A stretch of DNA of 6,004 nucleotides, taken from Alphaproteobacteria bacterium (GTDB lineage Bacteria; Pseudomonadota; Alphaproteobacteria; UBA6615). Of this stretch, positions 5,980 to 6,004 are shown piece by piece (positions within the stretch are counted from its first letter, which is position 1; each line of letters begins with the position of its first letter). Below the pieces are notes generated by a model. It made no database searches and was not told the DNA's origin. It saw only the letters and a program-made list of their open reading frames with translations. Made by a program: the position numbers and the translations under genes. The stretch covers positions 1 through 6,004 of the forward strand of contig JAURLR010000258.1 of assembly GCA_030831135.1 (NCBI GenBank), in the 5' to 3' direction.

Positions 5980-6004
5980 ACCAAGCGGCATCCTGTCGCA
6001 CGCG

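Larger units (their letters stand above)
5049..6004. other. Long region with no confident gene
   Basis: About 950 bp run to the window edge without a convincing coding region. The longest open frames (plus 5030-5953, minus 5355-5984 and minus 5447-5950) overlap one another. The plus frame begins inside the terminator, and the products are low-complexity mixtures of Arg, Pro, Thr, Ser or Gly without domains. The plus strand is markedly richer in C than G (for example about 29 C to 12 G in 5701-5760), a bias that would suit former minus-strand coding or a G-rich minus-strand RNA. I looked for tmRNA, RNase P, SRP and tRNA signatures (T-loop, GAGGAAAGUCCGGGC, CCA end) and saw none. No CRISPR, transposase or terminal inverted repeats are present. 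Confidence 0.55.

Noticed and set aside
5355..5984. Minus-strand open frames of 209 and 167 codons (5355-5984 and 5447-5950)
   Set aside because: They overlap each other in different frames, are of low complexity (Gly/Ser/Arg), and match no family I recognise. Neither contains the FGE-like motifs.

Overview
The window is GC-rich bacterial DNA that looks alphaproteobacterial. The evidence is a metX-metW pair with an overlapping start and stop, a class I methyltransferase with the atypical 'VLGFGYATPYL' loop, and dense packing with overlapping stop/start codons. The genus cannot be fixed from the sequence.

Layout. Positions 1-1291 (+) hold the C-terminal part of MetX (homoserine O-acyltransferase) and complete MetW, coupled by an ATGA overlap. 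A class I SAM-dependent methyltransferase follows on the minus strand (1278-2033), overlapping the end of metW tail to tail. Across a 141-bp divergent spacer, a small glutathione S-transferase (2175-2777) and a DUF985 cupin (2774-3226) form a coupled plus-strand pair (GTGA overlap). A LysE-family exporter (3239-3958) and the pyridoxal kinase PdxY (4020-4892) then lie on the minus strand. The exporter may have its own promoter in the 61-bp gap between them.

From about 4893 to 6004 there is no gene I would defend. This stretch has a pdxY leader with two GAATTCG sites 20 bp apart and a textbook bidirectional intrinsic terminator (5016-5048) with no obvious gene to serve. An imperfect direct repeat flanks that terminator. 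Beyond it lie about 950 bp of C-biased plus-strand sequence containing two short minus-strand stretches that resemble formylglycine-generating-enzyme (FGE-sulfatase) motifs, a recurring TCACCCGAAG-type motif, and weak DnaA-box-like words at the right edge.

Function. MetX and MetW act together in methionine synthesis. PdxY salvages vitamin B6, the cofactor of several methionine and cysteine enzymes, but no shared regulation is visible. The GST, cupin and exporter are accessory housekeeping genes of unknown substrate. The left 4.9 kb is ordinary chromosome. The only part with unexplained structure is 4893-6004, where the best leads are the orphan terminator (possible small RNA) and the possible decayed FGE-like coding remnant.
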